From positions 70,625,340-70,689,339 of the forward strand of contig CM072812.1 of NCBI GenBank assembly GCA_037013495.1: a DNA stretch of 64,000 nucleotides, given 5' to 3'. Shown here one piece after another: positions 25,095 to 36,471 of this stretch. The first letter of the stretch is position 1; each line of letters starts with the position of its first letter. A program made the position numbers and the translations under genes. Below the pieces are notes generated by a model. The model was not told the DNA's origin. It did no database searches and saw nothing but the letters and a program-made list of their open reading frames with translations. Origin of the DNA: Hippophae tibetana. Its lineage: Eukaryota; Streptophyta; Magnoliopsida; Rosales; Elaeagnaceae.

Positions 25095-25107
25095 CATTTT
25101 GATACCA
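25095..25107 (-). promoter_or_regulatory. Met-tRNA-like primer-binding site of copia-like copy 2
   Basis: The minus strand reads TGGTATCAAAATGG two bases after the LTR terminus (CTTTCA), close to the TGGTATCAGAGC consensus. The spacing is typical for copia elements. Confidence 0.65.
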
Positions 25108-25109
25108 AC

Positions 25110-26355
25110 TGAAAGAGTCTACAACCCTATATATGACTAGAGTAAGGAGATACAGACTACTAAAGGACTTTACCCTAACTCGTAAAAAATAGAACAGTAA
25201 ATCACTTATATAGATCACATAGTAGAAGTATAAAATATATAATATCAAAAGCATATAACTTTAATAATATATATTAAATATAACAAATAGAAAGTAGGTA
25301 AGAATGTAAAAGCTATCTAATAAAGTTTAAGATTATAGTACATTGAAACATACACACTTTAAACTTGGATTATGCTAGCACAATATCAGATCATGCATAA
25401 CACTTGATATAATGAGGTAAATATAAATAGGGACCATATGTATATAGTAACATCCTTGGGTTGTTTAAGGTAACCACTCAGTAGTAAATAATTCACTAAG
25501 CAATAAACAAGTTAGGGCTTTAATAGACAAAACAACCACTATTTATTCTATCAGTTAGTACCACCATTCTAACTACCTACTGCTACTTTTCACTTGATGC
25601 TTTCATAACTTTTTTCTTCAACTCTTGAACCCTACTATCCTTCAAAGCCAATACCAACCAATGTGGTATGATTGGAAACAATAGATCAGTAGTTGGAAGT
25701 GAATCAAGTTACACTCTCAAGGGACACACAATCCAACACTAATATCAAATTTTCTACGAGAGATATATAGTCAAACCATGTATGCACACAGCCTATAATT
25801 TCATTATATACTCACAACATGACCCACTCTTAAATGTATGCTCACCAAAATTATTTTAACAACAGATATAAATATTTGAGTGAAGTTTGGTAGGATTTTG
25901 GTTCTTTAAAAATGAGGTAAAGAGAAGAGAAATGAATGGGGTATTTATAATACTTGATTTTTCCACCTCGCCAAGGGTGGTGACAATTTTGGTTAAAAGT
26001 TTGATGGAGAGGTGCAAAAAGGTTATAGTTTTCCATCTCAAAAAATGTCGAGTACTATCTATACATATCCACACTCAAAACATGCCAAAAACTAGGAGTA
26101 AAGACCTCGGATCACTTGTATATTTTCTTACCAAAAACCAATACTCCACCTAGCATTCACACTATGAAAACCAACTTCATGGTGTGTGTAACCATGTTTG
26201 TATACAAAGTGTACCTAACAATGTAAGTGTGTGAATTACTTATCCTTAGTAACCAACCTTACACAGAGGAATATAAAAACACTAAGTAAAATAATAGACA
26301 CTATATTTTGTACACGGAAAGCCAACATAGAGACATAAGTACAACGAGACTTACA
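25110..26355 (-). repeat. 5' LTR of the pol-less copia-like copy 2
   Basis: 1,246 bp, plus-strand ends TGAAAGAGTC..GACTTACA. Matches 14622-15812 along its length. It is followed by the AATAC target duplication at 26356-26360. Confidence 0.8.
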
Positions 26356-26360
26356 AATAC

Positions 26361-26718
26361 CTTTTTCTATAAGGTTCGTGGTTATACATTTTCTTATATT
26401 TTTAAAAGTTTGGTTTTTTGAATTTATATCTTGTGATTTTTTTGAACTATTTATATTTTTTATACTTTTGGTTGTCAGTTTTGATATTAAACCCATAGTT
26501 TCTTCACATCCTAAAATCCCTTATATCACAACGAATTTTATCATTTCCTCTTGTTTGTTTATATTCTTTTCATTCTTGATATTTAATGATTACCTAATTT
26601 TTAAGGGTTCTTATTCTTCCTTCTATGACATCTGACATAGTTTCTCTATTGCTTTTATTTCATCATTATGTTATATTTTTATGTAATATTCAATGTAATT
26701 TCTAAAAAAACATTTCTT
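26361..26718 (-). pseudogene. Caulimovirid segment (capsid side), fossil
   Basis: This continues the minus-strand caulimovirid on the far side of the copia-like insertion. Lys-rich coding-like traces end beside the AATAC duplication, facing the knuckle segment at 14500-14570. Broken. Confidence 0.45.
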
Positions 26719-27402
26719 TATAAAACGAAAGTATTTGTAAGATCAATATTGCTAACTCGATGCTGATCTTGTCTCATCAAGTTTCTCGCATCAAAAACTT
26801 GATGAGTAACAAAATCAAGTCCCCAGCAATTAATGACACCAAAAACTAGATGAGACATAAGACTGGCATTGGGTTAGCAATACCAATCTTGCGGATACTT
26901 TTTTATTCAAAGTTAAAGGAATCTATATAACACATGTCATATATCTCCATATTAGTTAAATGCCATTTAGCTTTCTCAATTTCATATTCAGTAGATTCAA
27001 TGATATGTCTACCTTTGACTTCTCTAATGAATTCCTTACATATTTCATTTACTTTAGTGTCTAGGTATTGTCTACCTGTAAGAACATTACCTTGCATTTA
27101 TTAATGTTATTGTTATATTAAATTTGTAAATAAAATTTAACATTTTCTATCATTTTGTGGGCTACTAGTACCGTACAAGTTGAAGAGTTTGATTATGTAG
27201 TAGATGAAGTTTGTATGATTACAATCATTCTACTAGATCATTTATCTAAAGATTTTTCATATAATTTATACAACCTAAATTAAAAAGAATAGATTTATAA
27301 TTTTCATGAAGTTTTAATTCTAGTGGGATACTACTTCCAATTCCCCAATGTAATCATTCTCCCATTTTATGTTATTATTTTCTTCTATAAGAAAGGTCGG
27401 GT
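26719..27402. repeat. Direct repeat X, left copy
   Basis: About 680 bp that matches 29004-29663 almost end to end. Shared blocks include aacacatgtcatatatctcc, gatatgtctacctttgact and cttctataagRaaggtc. It starts with a foldback segment (26728-26902). A minus-strand frame of 64 codons (27097-26903, MQGNVLTGRQYLDTKVNEIC at its start) may be a caulimovirid ORF trace. Confidence 0.7.
26728..26902. repeat. Foldback (inverted repeat) segment in left X
   Basis: Two arms of about 45 bp (aagatcaatattgctaac.. and ..gttagcaataccaatctt) surround a spacer of about 80 bp. The outer arm ends in CTCATCA, like the G1 LTR terminus. Confidence 0.6.
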
Positions 27403-29064
27403 TGTAATGAGTGCTTAAAAAATACTAAAATTATCATGATTTAATGTACTTTAATTGATTAAATAGATTTATATTTGTATGATTTTATCATATTTTATAT
27501 AAATTTATCTTTTTGGAATCATAGGTATTTTATAGTTTTTAAGTATTTTCGTTCAAAAATAACTTAAAGACTCGAAGAAAAATACTGGAGTTAATACATC
27601 ACAAATATGTTGAGAAAAAATAAGAAAAATTCAAAAAAAATAAAAGCATCAAGTTCTGCACACGCTAGCACATGCTCGTGCCAAGTTCGACGCATTCCAA
27701 CACACGTCTACGCCTTTCCCAAGCGCACCTGAGCACGCCAACATCCATCTATCATAAATCTTGCCTCTCATATGCATGCCAACCTATCCAAACGAGTCCA
27801 AAATCAATTTTTGAGATATTTTGCCACTTTTGTTTTGGCCTTTTCCTCATCTATAAAAAAGGACCTTTCTCTCCCATTGTAAAAATCATTCTGAAAAATC
27901 ACAAATCTCTCTCTAGCTTTCTCTCTCTAGTTCTTTGTTTTTTTTAGTATTAAAGTTCTTCTCTTTTTTAGAAGAACTAGTTATACTTTTATAGATTTCA
28001 TGTTTTGATTCAATAAATGGAAATGCAAACCATTTTGAGGTTTTCCAGTAACATATTTAGCATTAAAGTTTTGTAAGGATTATTTTGAGTTATAATTTCA
28101 AAATGAATTCTTTACAGTTATTTTTTATGTTTTATTCTTATATGTTATGTTTAATTTGTTAGTAATTAAATTTAACATGGCCGGTTGTTTGGAAATATTA
28201 TATAATAATAACGTTGTTATTCTTATGAAATAATAAATAGGTAAAATATCTCTATAAAATAAATTGATTTTTTTATTTAAGATTTTATATTAAGGATGTT
28301 AGAGAGAAATGTTCTTTTATTTGTTGGCATAATTGCCCGGTAGTTAGAGTGAAGCTATATTTCAAGAGATTTTATGTGAACTATTATTCAAAAATGTATT
28401 GACAACATATTGTCAGTAATGATTTTAAAACTTGAAAGCTAGTACTCGGATAATGAAATTCTTAGATTTAATTTGGACACCTTGAATAAAGTTTAAAATG
28501 TCTAACCCCACCAAATGTGACATTTAAATGGTTCATTTTCAATCTATTAGAAAAAAGAATTAATTTAATTAACCAAATTAATTATCGATCTCACCCATAG
28601 GCGTTAATTGATTTGTTTAATTAACAAAGAATATATAATCCCACCAAAGGTGGTATTCATATAAAAAGAGAGAATCAATAAATATCAATTTATATCTTTA
28701 ATAACATAAATAATATGAGCAAGCATAATTAACTTAATTATTATATCCATAAATGCTTCACTTTTATGAATGATAAAAAATTTCTTAATTATTTATTGAA
28801 TCATATCTATGTTTATTTTTTTGTTATTAGATTAGGAAACACAAAAATAAAAATATCGTGACAGGATGTTTAGGATTTAGTTTCATTTTTAAAAGTTTGA
28901 AAAATAAATCAAAAATCATATATATTTCTTTCTTAGATCAACCTTGGGAGTATACTTGTCATTTTCTATAAAATGATTTGTGCACTTGCGAGAGTTTTAC
29001 AAATATAAAACTAAAGTATCTGAAAGATCAGTATTGCTAAACCGATGTCACTCTTGTCTCATCA
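27403..29064 (+). mobile_element. Gypsy-type family G1 LTR (copy C), diverged
   Basis: About 1.66 kb with TGTAATGAGTGC..GTCTCATCA termini. Its body matches copy B, including the triple CCCCACC..GGTG motif (near 28506, 28588 and 28637). It is the most diverged of the four copies. The bases at its ends (GGTTG and AATTT) do not match. Instead it is flanked by two copies of the X repeat. Confidence 0.7.
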
Positions 29065-29663
29065 AATTTTTGGTGCCAAAAACTTGATGAATAACAAAAT
29101 TAAGTCCTCAGCAACGATACCAAAAACTTTATGAGACATAAGACCGACATCGAGTTTGCAATACCTATCTTGTAGATACTTTGGTATTCACAAATAAAAG
29201 AATCTATATAACACATGTCATATATCTCCATATTAGTTAAATGTCATTTAGCTTTCTCAATTTCATATTCATTGGATTCAGTGATATGTCTACCTTTGAC
29301 TTCTCTAATTAATTATGTACATATTTCATTTACTATAGTATTTAGGTATTGTCTACCTATGAGAGCATTACCTTCCATTTATTAATGTTGTTGTTTGTAA
29401 ATAAAATTTTAACATTTTTTATCATATTGTGGGCTACTAGTATTGTACAAGTTAAAGAGTTTGATTATGTAGTTAATGAAGTTTGTATGATTACAATCAT
29501 TCCACTAGATCTTTTTTCCTATCACTTATACAACCTAAATTTAAAATATTAGATTTATAATTTTCATGAAGTTTGAATTCTAGTAAGATATTACTTCTAA
29601 TTCCCCAATGTAATCCTTCTGCCATTTTAGATTACTACTTTCTTCTATAAGGAAGGTCAGGTT
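29004..29663. repeat. Direct repeat X, right copy
   Basis: About 660 bp matching 26719-27402, overlapping the last ~60 bp of LTR copy C at its left end. Its foldback segment is at 29012-29183. Caulimovirid sequence follows on the right. Confidence 0.7.
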
Positions 29664-31430
29664 TTTCTAGCCTTTGCCTAATTTTTTTATTCCCTATATG
29701 AGTTAGATGTTAATTCTTGAGGAAGGATTAGTAATATAATAGGTTTCATATGGTTGTTTTGGAATTATATTTTCTGGTTCATAATCAATTTCACTAACTG
29801 TTGCATATTATCTTCCTATTTGTTTGAGTAGAGATATTCCTCATTATATTTTCCTAGTTCTTCATATATTAGGGATAATAGGCTAATTAATTTTTTTATG
29901 TCTCTATTTTTAGGGTTCATAAATTGTTCTTCTAATTCTTTTCTATATTCTTCTAAACTGAGATTATAGTATCTTCTTTATTTTTTGGGATTTTCTTAAT
30001 TCTTTCTTTTTTCAATCCTATGTATTAATGCATGTGATCTCTTAGGGATTTTAACTTTTAATCCTACAAATGGATTTGTAACTTGTAATATCATTATCTC
30101 TAGGTATGTTATTAACATCCCTTTTTAATTATGTAAATTTCCTATATATGTCTAGTTCTAATTTCTTAGTACAACCATATTCTCTAATTTCTTTAAGAAG
30201 TTATTTTTTTGTTTCATTTATGTCTTGTAAGGAATTGATATTTGACTTTTGTGATATATATATATATATATTTGTTGTTAAAAGAATTAAAGCTTTCATT
30301 ACAGCTAGTTGGTTTCTTGATATGTTTGTTAGGCTTCCATTATTATCTAATTCTATATCTTGTAGTTTATTTTTTCACATTATTAGGAGAAAATTGATAT
30401 TATTCTTTTTTTCCTTATATTACTTCATGGACTAAATCCTTTATGTTTTTAATTTCTCATTTTAGTTATGTTACATCTCTTTCTTTTTTAGAGGTTTCTT
30501 CTTGAGAGTATATAAATTTAATCCTCGATAAATTACCTTTTCTTCCTAGTATCAGAGGGTTTTCTTTAACATCTAAGTTCCATTTTTTAGGTACTTCAAA
30601 GTCTGTTAATATTTCTTATTTTATTACTTGTCCAATTCCTTAGAAACTCTCATCTATTTCTATGAATTCATTTTGTCCATATATTGAACTATTATGGTTG
30701 TTTGTTAATGAATATTCTATTATGTAGTGTACTAAAAATGGATGATTTCCTTCTTTCATTGAATCTCGTCATTCATACTAATAAGTTAAGCTTAATACTT
30801 GGTTTAAATTTTTAACATTAATATTAATGGCAAACCTAGGGTATATTGTGAATTTTAATTTTTGATACCCTAGATATCCATGGATCGTTTCTAATAAAAC
30901 ATATTTTCGATATATTATTTTGCTATCGAACAATTCTATTTTTATTGGTAAATCAATTCCTTCTCTAAAATATGTTTTTATTAATATTTGGATTCCTCAT
31001 AAATGGATGTATCCAATTTTTCTTTTATCCTTTTTAGGGATTTTTGATAGTTTATCCATAATGGTTTCTTTGTCAATTAATGGTATGTTATATCTTTATT
31101 TTGTATTTGTAACATTAATACTCATTCTATTACTTATTCCATAATAAACTATATATTTTATTGGAAATATTTTGCTTATTCTTGAGAATGATGATTCTTT
31201 AAATTCTTCTCCTTCCATAAGATTTAATTTTGCTTTTTGTTCTTGCTAAATTTCACTTTACTAGTTATTATTTCTTGTGAAAAATATCCTAATATGTCTA
31301 TTTGACCTATAATTTTCTATGTTTTTAAGTAATAGTTTATTTTTTCTTTTAGTATTATGCTATTTTTAGATGGTATTTTCATATTTTATAAGTTAATGTG
31401 CTTTTGGAAGAATCTTGGTCTAGCACGAGC
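29664..31430 (-). pseudogene. Caulimovirid movement-protein region and following segment (fossil)
   Basis: Minus-strand frames over about 31218-30520 read like a caulimovirid movement protein (GYIHL..GIQILIKTYFREGID, YPRFAININVKNLNQVLSL). The 30520-29664 part is coding-like but has no domain I can name. The many small plus-strand frames here are its antisense shadows. Broken, with several breaks. Confidence 0.6.
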
Positions 31431-32212
31431 AAACTCACTAAAAACGAGGAAATACATGAAAACTTACACAAGTTAGAATGAACCAGAATATAAACAACCA
31501 AGAAATAGGTGCATGCCATTGTGAAGTTCTCTCGGGTTGCACTTGGTTATTATGGAAATTCTTTGCACGCTATAGCTCAACAAAATCCATGCAGTGGAAA
31601 AGTACTCTCAGATCTATATGTGTGTTTACTAGAGTTCAAAATGTGCTATGGTCCAAAAAATTCCATGTTATAGCATAAGTGTTTCAAATTGCAATTGCGG
31701 ATCCAACTTTTCAATGCATGCCATGGTACCGATTAAAGCATCCCACCGTCTAAGTGTCAAAAATGACCAGAATCCCTAATATGCGTATGAAATATGTATT
31801 ATCCAATACCTAACATATGAATACACTTAAACCCCTTGTAAACCATATCTTGTGATTCCAACTATCTATAGCCGTAATCCAAATAGAGAGAAAAATCTCA
31901 CTTGCGAGTAGGTTCCAGGGATTTGAAGAAGGTGATTGACTCATTTAGAAATTTGGAATCACATATCAAAAAAGGGGTATTTTTATTGTGAGATTTTCTT
32001 TTTCCCTCTATAATATGAATTTTTTTGTAATTTAATTAATTTTGATTAATTTAATTATGATTGGTTAACTTTTATATATGAGATTTTAGTTTTCTTTAAA
32101 CAATCAAAAGAACAATTTTATGGTCTAATTAAATAAAAGTTGCTTTATTTCTTATTCATGTTTTTCATATCTTTAATTTTAAATTAATGATGGATCAAAT
32201 CTTAATTATAAC
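31431..32212. other. Unassigned stretch
   Basis: No gene, LTR terminus or known domain was recognised. A 66-codon plus-strand frame (31478-31678) shows no family features. Confidence 0.3.
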
Positions 32213-33365
32213 TGTAAGAATTATAAGTATTGGCAATATTCGTAAATAAAACATTTGAATGTAATTTTAGTTTATATGTATGTTTTTCAAGAATATTTTC
32301 AAGTCAAAGAAACTATTGGGCAAGCTTAATTAACTGGCTAAATTAATGTCTACATGACTAGGTCAATCGAGGAATTAATACTCAATTAATAGAGTACTAG
32401 ATAGATCGAGATTATTGAGTAGATCGATCCATTTATTTCAAAATCAATTAATTATTTCACTAGATTGATTAAACTTGACTAGATCGATTGAGTGCCAGGT
32501 TTTCAAGTTTAACCTAATTTTTACCTAAGTCAATTTGCTTTATTACTACAATGTCCTTATGTTTTAAAGCTCTTTTAAATGTTTTTAAGGACAAATTTAT
32601 AATAGACCTTTGACTTGGTGTTTCTACTCATGCTATTTAGTCATACTATTGACTCATAATTTTGTTAACCACACAAGAGCATTTTTTTCTTCATCTTAAT
32701 ATCTCTCTCATTGTTTTGCAAAAACTATTTAAGTAGCTTATTTCATTGACATAATTTCTCAAATATTTATGGTTGTGTTTGATGAATTAACAAGTCTACA
32801 ATATTTGTGATATTGTGCTTTAAACTAATTTTTCTATGGCTACTAGTTGATTTTGATTTATCTGATATATTTATTAAATAATCTAGTTACGGTAATTCAT
32901 TATTGAATCTACTCTGGAACATACATTTGCACTTGTGTTATTGTGCTAATGTTTTTAGTGCCAACTATTTGAGTTCGATTAACTCATATGACTCAAGTTT
33001 ATTGTAATGTTGGTTCAAATCCAAACACCTTTCTTGTAGAGACTACTATGAAAGCAAAGGCTTGTAAGTAGATTACTTAGGGGCATTACCTTTGTGAGTT
33101 TTTTGAGTTCTATCCTTTTAATTGGACCTTATTTTTCATAGTAGATAGTTAGATAGGCTCTATTTTTTTCTTAGTTTATTGGTTTGGCCTAGGTTGTTTC
33201 CACCTAAAAATCTCATGTGTTAATCTTTATATTTTCACATTAATTTATTTATACACGATTGTATATTTAGTCGTTCTATGAAATTTTAATTTTTCATACT
33301 TTGGCTGAACTTTTATTCACCCACCTTCTAGCAAATTAGGTCAACAACTTAAAAATAAACTTTCA
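32213..33365 (+). repeat. Probable 5' LTR of the copia fragment
   Basis: The end is fixed by CTTTCA plus the adjacent primer site. The start (TGTAAGAATTATAAG) is chosen because it has a TG terminus and gives about 1.15 kb, similar to the other copia-like LTRs here. The left edge is uncertain. Confidence 0.4.
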
Positions 33366-33367
33366 TT

Positions 33368-33379
33368 TGGTATCAGAGT
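33368..33379 (+). promoter_or_regulatory. Met-tRNA primer-binding site
   Basis: TGGTATCAGAGT follows the LTR terminus at 33365 by two bases. It matches 11 of 12 bases of the plant initiator Met-tRNA complement. Confidence 0.7.
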
Positions 33380-34540
33380 AGTCACTAGATACACTTAGTG
33401 TGCCTAGGACCTAGTTATGGATCACTTCAGAGAGGATTCATCTACAACCCATAGAAATATATGATATATGGTTGGGAATAACCTATAGTTACAAAAGATA
33501 ATGTTGTTACTCCTAAACCTTGCATACACTTGACCATTGAAGATAACACTGGTAGTAACAAGAATCCAAAGGGTATTAATGTTTTTTTAGTGTTGTTTCT
33601 ATTGATGAGCATGTTGAAACTACTAAGCATGCTAGGAATATTTTGGAGGTTGCCTATGAGAGTACCTTACAAGTTAAACAAAAAAACATTCGCATGCTTA
33701 ATACCTACTTTGAGAATATTAGGATGAAATAAGGTGGGACTTTTTTTTTTCTAAATTCTATTCTAGATTATGTGATATTACTAACACTTCTGCCAATCTT
33801 GGAGAGAAAATTGATGATTTTAAGATAGTTGAAAGATATTTTACTCAATACCAAATTTCTTCCATGTAAAGGTCACTACTTTTGATGAAAGCAAGGATGT
33901 GGACACTATCAAAATAGAAGAACTTGCTAGTCACTTCAAACCTTTAAGATGAGTTTTCATCCTCCCACCAAGAACAAATATGTTGCCTTCAAAATTACTA
34001 TGATTGAAGAAGGTGACAATAAAGAAGCAGAATTGCCACTCTTAACTAGAAGAATGAATATAATCTTTAATAGAAATAATCCTCAAAATAAAGGACAATA
34101 AAGTTGTCAAAAGGATTAGAATCTAAGAGAACACAAATATGTGAATTTGAAGGTACGAAATCTAAACCCATTAGACCTCAATGTTTTGAATGTATGAGTT
34201 TTGATCACTTTGCAAATAACTATAGAAATAATAAGAACAAAATTGGAAGATCTTTTCAATGCTAACTTACTGACTTAGAAAGTGATAATGATAATCCAAA
34301 TGATTCAAAAAATAGTGACATCAAATTTTTAGCATTTACTACAACTACGGGTGGACAATTCAATAAATTGGACATTGATTCAGATAATAAGGACAATGAT
34401 GTTAAATTATTACTCAAGATATTTAATGTCACTAATATTGAAGATGTGGTCATGGATTATGTAAGATGCAAAAGTGACAACGATAAGTTTCTTGTAGAAG
34501 TAACTAAACTTAATAAAAAATTAATATCTTATGAAGTGAT

Positions 34541-35107
34541 GTTCTGGCGATGTTTTGGCATCACTTCACCTCTCATCAGCATCCAGGATACTATCTTAAG
34601 TCACATCCTCATCGATATGGAATGAGAGTGTTAAGGAACCTTAAGTCTTACATCGGTCAAGAATTTTCCTTCCACTACATCTTATAATCTTGAGTAATCA
34701 TTCACTTCCCATTTTGAGTTTTGAGGTGAAATTAGGCTTGAGTTTAGAGGAAATTAGAAGCCATTTGGATAATAACTTGCAAAGTACTACCTTTGTATCT
34801 TCGTTTGCTCCTTCAACTTCCCTTTGTTTAGGTTCATATTGACATTGTTTGAGTGTCGTAAGCCTTGTGAATATGCAATATTGAGAAACCACTTCAATTC
34901 CATAATACTCAATCCTAAAAAATGAGAAAACAAACTCAAATCCTTATAAAACCTCAAGGAGTAGAAAGGAAAACATTAATGCAATATGTGTAATATAAAT
35001 TATGATACAATTGATCATTTGTTCAAGGACAAGCCCTTATCTTTTAAGTTTCAAAAGGAATTTCTTTGTTTCACTTGTTATCTCATAACTAGATCTTTCT
35101 ATCTTTC
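34541..35107. other. Unassigned stretch with a possible short-LTR start
   Basis: TGTTAAGGAACCTTAAGTC at 34629 followed by ttacatcgg resembles the start of many short plant LTRs, but no partner end was found. No gene is seen. Confidence 0.25.
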
Positions 35108-35475
35108 AATCAATATGGATTTTTTATAAAATTTAATAAAACAAATCTAATGCATATTTCTCAATATCAACACATCCATAGTGTTCCTTAATAGGTGCAA
35201 GCCTACAACTTAATTGATCAAGAAATTAACCGACACTTTGCTAGAAGAGAAAACTATGACACTTTTTTCATACATAAAAATTTCAAGCTTAAACTAATAG
35301 TCTTATAAACTCATACAAGACAAGCAAACATATATGATACTAAAAAGATGGTGAAAAGACTAACCTTTTGTTATGCCATGTGATATTATTAATCAAGAAA
35401 ATATTAATTCTTATAACTTCCCTAAGTTTAAGCTTTTAGTAAGCAATTGAAGACTTTTAACAACAATCTCTATTT
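35108..35475. repeat. Direct repeat R, copy 1
   Basis: About 370 bp matching 36045-36445: shared blocks include agtgttccttaa, gcaagcct.caacttaattga, tttcaagctta and aacaacaatct. The family is unknown. Confidence 0.6.
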
Positions 35476-36044
35476 CTTGTGCTTTAAATTGTTTATATTT
35501 TGTGATATTTTGTAAGGATCATGCATAGAGAAAGGAATTTGGTCTTGTCCTAAGAGAGCCCACAATATCCCACTTTTTCACGTCACCTAGAAAGTGATGT
35601 CATGGGATCTACCAAGGAGACAAGCACTTCAAGGGAAAGGGGAGCTATCCCAGCCTCAACCTTCTAAGTCCACCTCTCATCAAAAGGTCGTACATATAAT
35701 TAGGTTAAATGTGCCTCAGACTCAAATATCGTTATGAGGTCATGAAGGAAGAAAATAAGGAAAAAAGGGACTAGAAAGCCCATAGTTTGTACCAAAGGTT
35801 GGGCGACCAAGGTCAAGACCAATAGGTTGTCACCTCATAATGAGAAGAGGATAAGGAGAAAATACAACATTCCTTCCCCGATTCAGATAATGATTCTTAT
35901 GTTTAGAGCTCATAACAAAAACCCAACTCTAGTTGGGTGGACAGTCTTCCACGATAAGGCCTTATGGTTGGGGTCAGTTTCCTCTGTACCCCTTTAAAAG
36001 GAAATTTTTGGCTAAACCAAAGCTTGTGACAGGACACTTGATGT
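35476..36044. other. Spacer between the two R repeats
   Basis: More GC-rich than its surroundings, with small frames but no recognised domain. It could be the interior of a small non-autonomous element bounded by the R repeats. Confidence 0.3.
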
Positions 36045-36445
36045 TCAATCAATATAGATTGTTCATAAAATTTATTAAAAAAATTAATGCATATTTCACA
36101 GTATCAAGCATGCAAAGGAAGCTCTTCGACCATCCCACATTCGTAGTGTTCCTTAAAAGATGCAAGCCTGCAACTTAATTGATAAAAAAAACTAATTGAA
36201 ACTTTTCTAGAAGAGTAAACTATAACTCTTTTTTCATATATAATAATTTCAAGCTTAACCTAAGAAATTTGTAAATTCATAGAAGAGAAAAGAAAACGCA
36301 TCTAATATTAAATATATGATGAAAACACTAATCTTTTGTTACACAATGTGATATTGTTGATCGAGAGTAGTTTAAATCCTAAAACTTTCTTAAGATTACT
36401 TAAGCTTTTAATACGTAATAGAATATTTCTAACAACAATCTAATT
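36045..36445. repeat. Direct repeat R, copy 2
   Basis: About 400 bp in the same orientation as 35108-35475, with small length differences. It ends just before solo LTR copy D. Confidence 0.6.
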
Positions 36446-36471
36446 TATACTCATAAAACGATTCATATGAA

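Larger units (their letters stand above)
14622..26355 (-). mobile_element. Copia-like LTR element with gag but no visible pol (copy 2), both LTRs present
   Basis: A minus-strand insertion with LTRs at 14622-15812 (3') and 25110-26355 (5'), AATAC duplications at both ends, a Met-tRNA-like primer site at about 25095-25107 and a gag region at about 22930-25018. The rest of the interior (19533-22700) has no pol motif. Two gypsy-type LTRs (15865-17731 and 17794-19527) sit inside it. The two LTRs differ at many positions by eye, so the insertion is old. Gag is broken in several places. Confidence 0.75.
8279..31430 (-). mobile_element. Endogenous caulimovirid (Florendovirus/Petuvirus-like), broken and split by later insertions
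   Basis: Minus-strand fossil of an integrated plant pararetrovirus. In reading order it shows a movement-protein region (about 31218-30520), capsid-type CCHC knuckle (about 14570-14500), aspartic-protease neighbourhood (about 14197-13922), reverse transcriptase (about 13520-13190), RNase H (about 12962-12730) and a Met-tRNA primer site (8279-8291). That is the usual caulimovirid order. Later insertions are a copia-like element (14622-26355), a solo LTR (10249-12117) and the repeat-LTR-repeat block at 26719-29663. It is old, with many breaks. Outer edges are approximate and no target duplication is expected for this group. Confidence 0.7.
32213..34540 (+). mobile_element. Copia fragment: 5' LTR and gag, broken
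   Basis: An LTR-like segment ends with CTTTCA at 33365, followed by TTTGGTATCAGAGT. Downstream gag-like traces run from 33420 to about 34540: an ITNTSANLGEKIDDFKIVE core near 33780, a knuckle start (QCFECMSFDHFA) near 34170-34215 and an acidic region with a charged coil up to 34540. This resembles a SIRE-like gag. No pol or 3' LTR was recognised. Several breaks. Confidence 0.6.
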
